A DNA stretch of 55,303 bases from Gemmatimonadota bacterium (lineage in GTDB: Bacteria; Latescibacterota; UBA2968). The stretch spans positions 1 through 55,303 of the forward strand of contig JAPPAB010000079.1 of the NCBI GenBank assembly GCA_026705765.1. The letters are read 5' to 3'. Below the pieces are notes generated by a model that saw nothing but the letters and a program-made list of their open reading frames with translations, was not told the DNA's origin and did no database searches. The position numbers were made by a program, and so were the translations under genes. This document shows, in pieces, positions 44,233 to 52,807 of this stretch (within the stretch, counting starts at the first letter, position 1; each line of letters begins with the position of its first letter).

Positions 44233-46012
44233 ACTCGACGTCATCATCGCTACCGATTGCGGCAGCACCACGACCAAAGCCATCTTGATAGAAAAAAAGG
44301 GCGATGTCTATCGCCAGACCTATCGAGGCGAAGCGCCTACCACAGTTGAAGCCCCCTATGAAGACGTCACGCGCGGCGTACTCAACGCCATTCAAGAAGT
44401 CGAAGAACTCTCCGGCAGACAAATTCTCGACGGCGAAACCATCATCACACCCGCAGAAGATCATCGCGGGGTTGACATCTACATTTCTACCAGCAGCGCA
44501 GGCGGCGGCCTGCAAATGATGGTCGGCGGCGTCATTCAGGCCATGACCGGCGAAAGCGCACAGCGCTGCGCCCTCGGCGCAGGCGCAATTGTCATGGACA
44601 TTCTCGCGTCCAACGACGGGCGGCAGCCCCACGAAAAAATCGAACGCATTCGCCAATTGCGCCCCGATATGGTGCTCCTTTCGGGCGGCACAGATGGCGG
44701 CACCATTTCACACGTTGTCGAACTGGCTGAATTTATCTCGGCAGCCGACCCCAAACCGCGATTTGGCTCGGGATATCAACTCCCCGTCATTTACGCGGGA
44801 AACAAAGATGCCGCGCCGGAAATCGAACGCACTCTGGGCGACAAAACAGCCCTCACCATCACGGAAAACATCCGCCCCACGCTCGAAGAAGAAAACCTCG
44901 GACCGGCTCGACACGTGATCCACGACCTCTTTCTCGAACACGTCATGGCGCAAGCACCCGGCTATCGAAAACTCATCTCCTGGACAGGTGCGCCCATCAT
45001 GCCCACACCCGGCGCAGTTGGCCTCATGATGCAAACCGTCTCCAAACAACAAAATATCAATGTCGTAGGCGTTGACATAGGCGGTGCCACCACCGACGTG
45101 TTCAGTGTTTTTGACGATATCTTCAACCGCACGGTATCTGCCAACCTCGGCATGTCCTACAGCGTATCCAACGTACTCGCCGAAGCGGGCCTCAACGACG
45201 TCATGCGCTGGGTACCTTTCAAAATCGACGAAGCCGACCTGCGAGACCGCATCAAAAACAAAATGATCCGCCCTACCACAATTCCGCAAATGCTCGAAGA
45301 ACTTCAGGTCGAACAGGCCATTGCCCGCGAAGCCCTGCGCCTGGCCTTTGTCCAGCACCGCGCACTGGCCGTGGGTCTCAAAGGCGTACAGGCAGAGCGC
45401 ACCCTATCCGATGTATTTGACCAATCCGCAGGCGGCGAAAGCCTCATCAAAATGCGCGACCTCGACCTCCTCGTCGGAAGCGGCGGCGTTCTATCTCACG
45501 CCCCGCGTCGAATGCAAACAGCCGCCATGCTCATCGACGCCTTCCAGCCCGAAGGCATCACGCGCCTCGCCGTTGACAGCATCTTTATGATGCCACACCT
45601 CGGCGTGCTCTCATCGGTCAACGAAATCGCCGCCACGCAAGTTTTTGAACGCGACTGCCTCATTTACCTCGGCACGTGTATCGCGCCCATCGTACAGGGC
45701 AAAATCGGCACACCCTGTACGCAATACGAAATCGGCCTTCCCGACGGAACTCAATCGGGTACCCTGAATATTGGCGACCTTCTACACTTCCCGCTCGAAG
45801 CCGATCGAGAAGCACACCTCACCTTGCAACCCGAGCGCAACACAGACGCAGGTGCAGGGCCGGGTAGAGAACTGAACACCACAGTCAAAGGGGGCACCGC
45901 CGGGCTGATCCTCGACGGACGCGGTCGCCCCATTGTATTTGCCGAAAATCAATCCGAACGCGCCGATCAAATAAGCCAGTGGAGCGAGACCCTCGACCTC
46001 TATCCCCGGTAA
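44225..46012 (+). CDS. MutL-family actin-like ATPase (glutamate mutase-associated type)
   Basis: 595 residues from ATG 44225. The N-terminal ATDCGSTTTKAILIE is the phosphate-1 loop of an actin/Hsp70-like ATPase; a second VVGVDIGGATTDVFSVFD repeats the theme, and VLLSGGTDGGT and LLVGSGGVLSHAP are the adenosine-side motifs. Glutamate-mutase MutL proteins match this plan; they are thought to protect or reactivate B12 enzymes. No mutase subunit (mutS, mutE) lies in the window. Unrelated to the DNA-repair MutL. Last gene of the ndk-fab-rnc run. Confidence 0.87.
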   Translation: MDKLDVIIATDCGSTTTKAILIEKKGDVYRQTYRGEAPTTVEAPYEDVTRGVLNAIQEVEELSGRQILDGETIITPAEDHRGVDIYISTSSAGGGLQMMVGGVIQAMTGESAQRCALGAGAIVMDILASNDGRQPHEKIERIRQLRPDMVLLSGGTDGGTISHVVELAEFISAADPKPRFGSGYQLPVIYAGNKDAAPEIERTLGDKTALTITENIRPTLEEENLGPARHVIHDLFLEHVMAQAPGYRKLISWTGAPIMPTPGAVGLMMQTVSKQQNINVVGVDIGGATTDVFSVFDDIFNRTVSANLGMSYSVSNVLAEAGLNDVMRWVPFKIDEADLRDRIKNKMIRPTTIPQMLEELQVEQAIAREALRLAFVQHRALAVGLKGVQAERTLSDVFDQSAGGESLIKMRDLDLLVGSGGVLSHAPRRMQTAAMLIDAFQPEGITRLAVDSIFMMPHLGVLSSVNEIAATQVFERDCLIYLGTCIAPIVQGKIGTPCTQYEIGLPDGTQSGTLNIGDLLHFPLEADREAHLTLQPERNTDAGAGPGRELNTTVKGGTAGLILDGRGRPIVFAENQSERADQISQWSETLDLYPR

Positions 46013-46046
46013 GAGAAAGAGCAAGGCCCTGATTTAATTTATTTTC

Positions 46047-46074
46047 TTGTAAAGTAGCCCTCGCATTGTATATT
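46047..46074 (+). promoter_or_regulatory. Candidate promoter of the membrane-complex cluster
   Basis: TTGTAA, 16 bases, TATATT, about 30 bases before the ATG at 46104. The surrounding 90 bases are AT-rich compared with the genes. Confidence 0.45.
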
Positions 46075-46103
46075 CCGTTATCCGTAACCTCAGGTATTAC
46101 TCT

Positions 46104-47222
46104 ATGGCACATGCATACACACCCGGCCTTCGCGTCACCCCGCAGACCCTTCTTCAACGCCAGCGCCAACTCCCCCTCAAAGGTGAAGTCGTCGTATCAC
46201 AGGGCGACAGCGTAACGCGCGATCAAGTCGTTGCACACACGCACCTCCCCGGCAACGTCACCACCCTCAACCTGGTCAACATCTTGAGTTGCACGCCAGA
46301 AGAACTGCCCAATTACATGCTCAAACGCGAAGGCGACCCCGTCGAAGCCGACGAACCCATTGCCGAAACTCGCCCCTTCATCAAATGGTTCAAAACCACC
46401 GTCAAAGCACCCATTAGTGGCACCCTCGAAAGCATCTCCAAAATCACTGGGCAGGTCATCTTTCGCGCGCCCCCCCGCCCCGTTCAAGTACAGGCATACA
46501 TAGATGGCAACGTGATCGAAATCCTGTCCGAAGAAGGCGTCATTGTCGAAACCACAGGTGCATTTGTGCAGGGCATCTTTGGCATAGGCGGTGAAATCTG
46601 GGGACCTCTGCTCGTCATCTCCGAAGCGCCAGATCAAATATTAACCCCCGACCAAATCGACGACGCGTGCGCGGGAAAAATCGTCGTAGGCGGCAACCTG
46701 CTCACCCTCGACGTAATTGACAAAGCCCGGGAAAGCGGCGCCGTTGGCATCATTGGAGGCGGCATCCGCGACGCCGATTTGCGCGACCTGCTCGGTTACG
46801 ACCTCGGCGTAGCCATCACCGGCACCGAGAACATCGGCCTCACCGTCATCGTCACCGAAGGCTTTGGCCCCATCGCAATGGCGCACAAAACCTTTGGCAT
46901 ACTGAGCGAAAACAACGGCAAAGAAGCCTCTATATCAGGTGCCACCCAGATCCGCGCAGGTGTTTTGCGTCCCGAAATCATCATTCCAGAATCCAGAATC
47001 CACGAACAAGCCGAAGAATCCGATCATTCGGGCCTCATCGAAGGCGCACTCTTGCGCGTGATTCGCGCACCCTATTTTGGTCAGGTGGGCAAAGTCACGG
47101 CCCTGCCACCCGAATTGCAAACAGTCGAATCCGAAACCCATGTGCGCGTACTCGAAGTCGAATTTGACAATGGCAACCGCGCCACTGTCCCGCGCGCCAA
47201 CGTCGAACTCATCGAAGAGTAA
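46104..47222 (+). CDS. Uncharacterised protein, barrel-sandwich-like N-terminus and KOW-like C-terminus
   Basis: 372 residues, no signal or membrane helix. The N-terminal part (VVVSQGDSVTRDQVVAH; KREGDPVEADEPIAETRPF; VKAPISGTLESISKITGQVIF) reads like the lipoyl/barrel-sandwich fold found in RnfC-type and efflux proteins. The middle GKIVVGGNLLTLDVIDKARESGAVGIIGGGI may be a Rossmann-like fold, and PYFGQVGKVTAL...VEFDNGNRATVPRANVELIE at the end resembles a KOW/SH3 motif. First gene of the cluster that runs to 50680. Family not recognised. Confidence 0.78.
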   Translation: MAHAYTPGLRVTPQTLLQRQRQLPLKGEVVVSQGDSVTRDQVVAHTHLPGNVTTLNLVNILSCTPEELPNYMLKREGDPVEADEPIAETRPFIKWFKTTVKAPISGTLESISKITGQVIFRAPPRPVQVQAYIDGNVIEILSEEGVIVETTGAFVQGIFGIGGEIWGPLLVISEAPDQILTPDQIDDACAGKIVVGGNLLTLDVIDKARESGAVGIIGGGIRDADLRDLLGYDLGVAITGTENIGLTVIVTEGFGPIAMAHKTFGILSENNGKEASISGATQIRAGVLRPEIIIPESRIHEQAEESDHSGLIEGALLRVIRAPYFGQVGKVTALPPELQTVESETHVRVLEVEFDNGNRATVPRANVELIEE

Positions 47223-47244
47223 ACGACCCATCGGGAGATTGCGT

Positions 47245-48450
47245 ATGAGATATTTTTTAACTTGCATCACACTCGTGCTCTGCACAGCACAGGTATATGC
47301 ACAACAACCCACCGGTGTCAAAGCCGAAGACACCCCCAACGACTCGGGAGGCAGCATCACCGTTGTGTGGAACCGCGCGGAACTTCCCGACGGAACAATG
47401 TATAAAATTGCCGTTAGCGAATCGAAAACCGGTCCTTTTCAACCCGCAGCCAATATCGACCCATCGGGCAACCTGCAATCCAGCAATCCAGGAACTTTTG
47501 GACATGGCGAAGAAACATCCCAAATGCACTTTGCCAAAATCGCCGAATATACTGACCCCACCGATTCATCGAAAAAGATCGCCATCGAAAATGGCAAAAC
47601 CTATTACGTACAGGTCACTGCTCATCTCCCCTCTGGCGGATCATTTCCCTCGGCAACCGCAGCCGCAGAAGCGTATGAAAATCTCTTCAACCGAACCAAA
47701 ACCAACAATTTCATTCTCGGTATAATTTTTTCCGCCATCATTTTGATCAGCATTTTCCTCGCCCAAAAACGCGAACTCTTCATTCGCCGCATCGCCGGTC
47801 TCGAAGCCCTCGACGAAGCCCTCGGTCGCGCCACTGAAATGGGCAAACCCGTGCTCTTTGCACACGGATTGGCGTCTATGGGTAGCGTATCGACCATTGC
47901 AGCAATCAATGTGCTTTCCCGTGTGGCCAATCGCACTGCCGAATTTAACACCGAATTGCGCGTAGCCAACAATGACCCAGTCGTCATGGCCGTGAGTCAA
48001 GAGGTCGTCAAAGAATCCTATCTCAACGCCGGTCGTCCCGATGCGTACTCAGAAGACTCGGTCTTTATGGTCGCCACCGAACAATTCAGTTATGCCGCAG
48101 CCCTCGACGGCATGATGGTGCGCGATAGACCAGCCACCAACATCATGATGGGCTACTTCTTTGCCGAATCTCTGCTTTTAGCAGAAACCGGTGCCTCCAT
48201 AGGCGCAATCCAGATCGCGGGTACTGACGCTTATACGCAGTTGCCCTTTTTCATCACTACCTGTGACTATACGCTCATGGGTGAAGAACTCTATGCAGCA
48301 AGCGCGTATCTCTCCCGAGAACCCAAATTGCTGGGCAGCCTCAAAGGACAGGACATCGGCAAAGCAGTACTCTTGATCGTCATGATTTTGGGCACGATCC
48401 TGGCGACTCTTGAAATTCAAACACTCACGCATATTTTTACCGCATATTAA
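47245..48450 (+). CDS. Exported/membrane protein with fibronectin-III-like domain, DUF6754-like
   Basis: 401 residues from ATG 47245, GGGAGAT before it. Signal peptide (to VYAQ), an extracytoplasmic domain with a fibronectin-III look (GVKAEDTPNDSGGSITVVWN, YKIAVSESKTGPF, GKTYYVQVTAHLPSGG), one membrane helix (FILGIIFSAIILISIFLAQ), then a cytoplasmic domain of 180 residues with AHGLASMGSVSTIAAINVL, ATNIMMGYFFAESLLLAETGASIGAIQIAGT and FFITTCDYTLMGEELYAASAYLS, and a last hydrophobic segment. I think this matches DUF6754, from memory only. Second of five clustered genes. Confidence 0.8.
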   Translation: MRYFLTCITLVLCTAQVYAQQPTGVKAEDTPNDSGGSITVVWNRAELPDGTMYKIAVSESKTGPFQPAANIDPSGNLQSSNPGTFGHGEETSQMHFAKIAEYTDPTDSSKKIAIENGKTYYVQVTAHLPSGGSFPSATAAAEAYENLFNRTKTNNFILGIIFSAIILISIFLAQKRELFIRRIAGLEALDEALGRATEMGKPVLFAHGLASMGSVSTIAAINVLSRVANRTAEFNTELRVANNDPVVMAVSQEVVKESYLNAGRPDAYSEDSVFMVATEQFSYAAALDGMMVRDRPATNIMMGYFFAESLLLAETGASIGAIQIAGTDAYTQLPFFITTCDYTLMGEELYAASAYLSREPKLLGSLKGQDIGKAVLLIVMILGTILATLEIQTLTHIFTAY

Positions 48451-48465
48451 GCAGGGGATTCTTTT

Positions 48466-49125
48466 ATGCTTTTTTTAAGACGCACCCTTCCGCTGATCAT
48501 CGCCTTTGTCTTGGGTATGATTGGCATCCTCGTTTTCTATATCCCACACAGCGGCGCCCAGGCTCTCGAACAAGAATTGACAAAATGGGATCGCATTGTC
48601 GCGGCCTTTGCTCTGGCATTGGGTATCTATAGCTTGATGCGCTTGCACTGGAACCGTGTGCGACGACAGCAAGCCGGGTGGGCATATAGCTTTCTCGTTT
48701 TTGTCGGTTTCGCGGTCATGCTTATTTTGGCCATCTACAACGATGGGCAAGGCCCTCTCAACCCTCAGGTCATTGATTCGGGCCCCTTTGTGTGGATGTT
48801 TAATAATGTGCAGGTACCAGCCGATGCAACCATGTTCTCCATCCTCGCGTTTTTCATCGCATCTGCTGCCTACCGCACCTTTCGCGCCCGCACGCCAGAA
48901 GCGGCTATCCTGCTCGTATCGGCCATTATCGTGATGATTGGTCGCGTCCCCATTGGCGCGTCAATTTACCAGGGATTTCCCGAAATTGCCCAATGGATGA
49001 TGGATGTACCAAATCTGGCAGCCAAACGCGGCATCTTGCTCGGTGTCAGTCTCGGCATAGTCGCCACATCACTGCGCATCATTTTTGGCATCGAACGCTC
49101 CTATCTCGGCGGAGGTGAAGAATGA
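48466..49125 (+). CDS. Polytopic membrane protein of unknown function
   Basis: 219 residues with about six hydrophobic helices (near residues 7-27, 43-60, 72-90, 124-140, 147-165 and 190-207). Charged loop RLHWNRVRRQQAG after helix 2. No recognised motif. Fifteen bases after the previous gene; its stop overlaps the next start by four bases. Confidence 0.8.
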   Translation: MLFLRRTLPLIIAFVLGMIGILVFYIPHSGAQALEQELTKWDRIVAAFALALGIYSLMRLHWNRVRRQQAGWAYSFLVFVGFAVMLILAIYNDGQGPLNPQVIDSGPFVWMFNNVQVPADATMFSILAFFIASAAYRTFRARTPEAAILLVSAIIVMIGRVPIGASIYQGFPEIAQWMMDVPNLAAKRGILLGVSLGIVATSLRIIFGIERSYLGGGEE

Positions 49126-49952
49126 AAGAATTTTTACTCAATATCGACCGCCGCATCATCTTCGTTTTTGTCGCGCTCGGTGTCATCATTCCCTCGTTGG
49201 CTGCCTTGCGCTTGCCTATTCCCGTTACGAAAGATGTGAAAGCGATTTACGAAACGATCGAAGAAGTCGGTGCAAAAAACGGTACCATTCTCATCTCCTT
49301 TGACTACGGTCCCGGATCCATGCCCGAAGTACAGCCCATGGCTCTTGCAGTTTTGCGCCACTGTTTCGAGCGCAACGTCAAAGTAGTGGGCATGTGCCTT
49401 TGGCCCCAGGCGGTGGGTTTAGCTCAACAAGCCCTCGATAAAGCCTCACAAGAACTGGGGACCGAATACGGCAGCGACTATGTCTTTCTCGGATTTAAAA
49501 CGGGATTCCAATCGCTCGTTATCAACATGGGCCACGACTTTCACGGCACTTTCCCTCAAGATTTGCATGGCAACAACACAACCGAATTACCCGTCACCCA
49601 AAATATAAAGGGATTGGCGAACTTCGACTATGTGATCTGCTTGGCAGCGGGCAACACGCCAGATGGTATCTGGATACCTTTCGGACAAGAACGCTACAAA
49701 TTCAAATTTGGCATTGGCTGCACCGCTGTTATGGCACCCGATCAATATCCATATCTGCAATCGGGCCAAATGAACGGCATGATGGGCGGATTGGCCGGCG
49801 CCGCCGAATACGAGACCTTGATTGAAACATCGGACAAAGCCACTGCAGGCATGGGAGCCCAATCTTTTGTGCATCTCATCATCATATTCTTCATTATCCT
49901 GGGCAATGTTATGTACTTCCTCTATGGACGACAGAGAGGAGGCACCCAGTGA
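49122..49952 (+). CDS. Membrane-anchored protein with alpha/beta domain between two helices
   Basis: 276 residues: N-terminal helix (IIFVFVALGVIIPSLAAL), about 215 residues of soluble domain, C-terminal helix (FVHLIIIFFIILGNVMYFLY). The soluble part begins VKAIYETIEEVGAKNGTILISFDYGPGSMPEVQPMALAVLRHCFERNVKVVGM, a Rossmann-like alternation, and has FDYVICLAAGNTPDGIW and MNGMMGGLAGAAEYE near its end. No family recognised. Overlaps both neighbours by four bases, so translation is coupled through the whole cluster. Confidence 0.8.
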   Translation: MKEFLLNIDRRIIFVFVALGVIIPSLAALRLPIPVTKDVKAIYETIEEVGAKNGTILISFDYGPGSMPEVQPMALAVLRHCFERNVKVVGMCLWPQAVGLAQQALDKASQELGTEYGSDYVFLGFKTGFQSLVINMGHDFHGTFPQDLHGNNTTELPVTQNIKGLANFDYVICLAAGNTPDGIWIPFGQERYKFKFGIGCTAVMAPDQYPYLQSGQMNGMMGGLAGAAEYETLIETSDKATAGMGAQSFVHLIIIFFIILGNVMYFLYGRQRGGTQ

Positions 49953-50680
49953 GCCGCGATCATATAATTTTTATTGCCTTCTTGTTCATTTTTGCCACCA
50001 TCAATATTTACCTCTTTGTCTCGGGTAGCCTATCTGCGGATTGGTCTGGCTTTGGCACATTTATCGCCGCTGGCATCACCCTGTCGCTTTACAGCTTTCT
50101 CTACAAGGATAACCCCCTCTTCAAATTTGCCGAAAATCTCTATGTGGGAGTCGCAGCCGCATACACACTCAATCAAATATGGTACACAGTACTTTTGGCC
50201 GATGTCGTGGAGCCCCTCTCCAAACTCGACAGCGAAAGTATGGGCAATTTGTGGCTCATCGTCCCCACATTACTCGGCTTCTTCATGCTTACCCAACTCG
50301 CCTCGGCAAAATTTAGCTGGCTCAGCCGCATCGCATTCGCATTTGTGGTTGGCCTGGGAGCGGGGCTGGCTATTCCACGTACCATTTCGGCCAATTTGCT
50401 GGCACAAATACAGCCCACCATGGGGCCTATAACAGCCGACATGGCTGGATTCAATCTATTTATTATTCTGGTCGGCGTCGTTACAGTACTCGTGTATTTC
50501 TTTTACTCTGTCGAACACACCGGTCCCGTAGGCGTGGCGTCCAAAATTGGTATCTGGTTTCTCATGATCTCGTTTGGCGCATCATTTGGCTACACCATCA
50601 TGGCGCGTCTCTCACTGCTAATTGGGCGCGTCGGGTTCTTGCTCGAAGACTGGCTCGTGCTCGAATTGCCTCTATTTTGA
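49949..50680 (+). CDS. Polytopic membrane protein of unknown function
   Basis: 243 residues, GTG start inside the previous stop. Seven or so hydrophobic segments ([121 protein letters not shown]). Similar in kind, not in sequence, to the 48466 product; together they look like the membrane base of a complex. Last gene of the cluster. Confidence 0.8.
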   Translation: MSRDHIIFIAFLFIFATINIYLFVSGSLSADWSGFGTFIAAGITLSLYSFLYKDNPLFKFAENLYVGVAAAYTLNQIWYTVLLADVVEPLSKLDSESMGNLWLIVPTLLGFFMLTQLASAKFSWLSRIAFAFVVGLGAGLAIPRTISANLLAQIQPTMGPITADMAGFNLFIILVGVVTVLVYFFYSVEHTGPVGVASKIGIWFLMISFGASFGYTIMARLSLLIGRVGFLLEDWLVLELPLF

Positions 50681-50763
50681 TTTGTGGAGAAGCGCGTGTC
50701 CATTCGCTCATATCAAAAAATCGGGAACGTTCAAACCTGTATAGAAGTCCAAAGAAACATCAC

Positions 50764-51726
50764 ATGCCCAATTCCGTGCTGATAGTTGACAACCTCCAAA
50801 CGCATTTTCACACAGACAGCGGAACAGCGAGGGCGGTAGATGGCGTATCATTCACACTCAACAGGGGCGAAACGTATGGCCTTGTTGGTGAATCGGGGTG
50901 CGGAAAAAGTGTTACTTCGCTGTCAATCATGCGATTGGTACCTCATCCTGGCCGCATCGAAGGTGGGCATATTTTTTTTCAGGACCGGGACCTGGTATCC
51001 CTTTCAGATACCGAAATGCGCGACATACGCGGCAATGACATTGCCATGATCTTTCAGGAACCCATGACCAGCCTCAACCCGGTTTATACCTGTGGGTTCC
51101 AGATTGACGAAGCCGTGAGGCGGCATCAGGGATTAGAAAAAACAGAAGCGCGAAAAAAAACAGTTGAAATGCTCCACCTCGTGGGCCTGCCCGACCCCGA
51201 ACAACGCGCAAACGAATACCCGCACCAGTTATCGGGTGGGCAACGCCAGCGCGTCATGATCGCCATGGCCCTCTCGTGCAACCCAAAAGTGCTAATTGCG
51301 GACGAACCCACAACAGCACTTGATGTCACCATACAAGCGCAAATCCTGGACCTGTTGCGCGATTTGCAGCAACAACTCGGCATGGCAGTCCTGCTCATCA
51401 CACACGACTTGGGCGTGATTGCCGAAGCCGCCGATCAGGTCGCGGTCATGTACGCAGGAAAAATTGTAGAAACCGGACCATCAGATGCGATCTTTCACAA
51501 CCCCAGACATCCCTACACGCAGGGGTTACTCGCATCAGTACCCCGTCTGGATATCGCGAACAAGCGCCTCAGAACCATACCGGGCACAGTGCCCGAAGCC
51601 ACGCGATTTCCATCGGGATGTCGATTTGCAGACCGATGTGAAAAAGTCGATTCAATTTGCAGGGAAACCACACCGCAACTGCAACCAATTGACGGCGATC
51701 ACCAGACCGCATGTTGGATGGCATAA
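50764..51726 (+). CDS. Oligopeptide/dipeptide ABC transporter ATP-binding protein, OppD/DppD type
   Basis: 320 residues from ATG 50764. Walker [10 protein letters not shown]-loop [13 protein letters not shown], signature [15 protein letters not shown], Walker [19 protein letters not shown], switch His [10 protein letters not shown]. The C-terminal oligo_HPY region ([32 protein letters not shown] with its four Cys) is of the OppD/DppD kind that may bind an iron-sulfur cluster. It overlaps slightly into the OppF-type gene. Permeases and binding protein are not in the window. Confidence 0.9.
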   Translation: MPNSVLIVDNLQTHFHTDSGTARAVDGVSFTLNRGETYGLVGESGCGKSVTSLSIMRLVPHPGRIEGGHIFFQDRDLVSLSDTEMRDIRGNDIAMIFQEPMTSLNPVYTCGFQIDEAVRRHQGLEKTEARKKTVEMLHLVGLPDPEQRANEYPHQLSGGQRQRVMIAMALSCNPKVLIADEPTTALDVTIQAQILDLLRDLQQQLGMAVLLITHDLGVIAEAADQVAVMYAGKIVETGPSDAIFHNPRHPYTQGLLASVPRLDIANKRLRTIPGTVPEATRFPSGCRFADRCEKVDSICRETTPQLQPIDGDHQTACWMA

Positions 51727-51737
51727 GGCGAGAAATA

Positions 51738-52688
51738 GTGCTTCTTCAAGTTCAAAAACTAAAAAAATACTACCCCATTTCTCAGGGACTCTGGGGGCGC
51801 AACGCCGGGCATGTCAAAGCAGTAGATGACGTGAGCTTCGATATCTCTCCCGGCGAAACCCTCGGCCTGGTCGGCGAATCCGGATGCGGAAAAACCACAA
51901 CGGGACGCGCCATATTGCGCCTTATTGACGCGACAGCAGGCACCGTGCGATTCAAAAATACCGACATCCTCTCCCTGGGAAAAAAGCAACTTCGAACACT
52001 GCGCCGACACATGCAAATCATCTTTCAGGACCCCTACGGATCGCTAAACCCCCGCCTCACCATCGGCGGCATCCTCTCGGAACCCCTGAAAATCCACGGC
52101 GACAAAACAAAAGATCGAGTCGCCGACCTGCTCAACACCGTGGGCTTATCTCCTGACGTCGCGCGCCGCTATCCGCACGAATTTTCCGGTGGACAGCGAC
52201 AGCGCATTGGCATTGCCCGCGCATTGGCCGTAAAACCGCAATTCATTGTCGCGGACGAACCCGTGTCTGCACTCGACGTATCGATTCAGGCACAAATTGT
52301 AAACTTGCTCCAGGATTTACAGACTCAGTTCGGCCTCGCCTATCTCTTTATCGCGCACGACCTGAGCGTGGTCAAACACATCTCCAATCGCGTGGCAGTC
52401 ATGTACCTGGGCAAAATTGTAGAACTGGCAGAAAGCCAGGAACTCTACGACAATCCGCAGCATCCCTATACACGCGCATTGCTCTCATCAATCCCCATAC
52501 CCGACCCGCGCGTCAGGGGATCGCGCACCATTTTAACAGGCGATGTTCCCAGCCCGGTCAACATACCTTCGGGCTGTGCATTTCATCCGCGCTGTCCCGA
52601 AGCAACGCCGGACTGCGCCCACCGCAAACCCGAACTCTTAGACATTGAACCCGGTCACAGCGTGGCCTGTATCTTGCGGCATAATTAG
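51738..52688 (+). CDS. Oligopeptide/dipeptide ABC transporter ATP-binding protein, OppF/DppF type
   Basis: 316 residues from GTG 51738, preferred because AAGGCGAG lies just before it; an ATG at 51711 would overlap the OppD gene. Walker [10 protein letters not shown]-loop [14 protein letters not shown], signature [15 protein letters not shown], Walker [19 protein letters not shown], switch [12 protein letters not shown]-terminal [16 protein letters not shown] and the Cys motif [15 protein letters not shown]. Second ATPase of the heterodimer. Its stop lies five bases before the composite repeat copy B. Confidence 0.9.
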   Translation: MLLQVQKLKKYYPISQGLWGRNAGHVKAVDDVSFDISPGETLGLVGESGCGKTTTGRAILRLIDATAGTVRFKNTDILSLGKKQLRTLRRHMQIIFQDPYGSLNPRLTIGGILSEPLKIHGDKTKDRVADLLNTVGLSPDVARRYPHEFSGGQRQRIGIARALAVKPQFIVADEPVSALDVSIQAQIVNLLQDLQTQFGLAYLFIAHDLSVVKHISNRVAVMYLGKIVELAESQELYDNPQHPYTRALLSSIPIPDPRVRGSRTILTGDVPSPVNIPSGCAFHPRCPEATPDCAHRKPELLDIEPGHSVACILRHN

Positions 52689-52692
52689 AGAC

Positions 52693-52774
52693 GAATAGAC
52701 GAATAGACGAATAGACGAACCCCGCTCCACCCACCAAAATCACTACAAGCTTCGATTCGTTGATTCGTTGATTT
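52693..52774. repeat. Composite repeat element, copy B
   Basis: Three copies of GAATAGAC (52693-52716), a core with the same AAAATCACTAC, and two copies of GTTGATT(C/T) (52759-52774), in the same order and strand as copy A at 32531. It lies in the gap between the OppF-type gene and the following start. Confidence 0.9.
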
Positions 52775-52807
52775 GTTCAAACCATCCACCATCTCAAGGA
52801 GTCATAA

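Noticed and set aside
44225-46012. DNA mismatch-repair MutL
   Set aside because: The motifs are those of actin/Hsp70-like ATPases (CGSTTTKA, DIGGATTD), not the GHKL ATPase of repair MutL.
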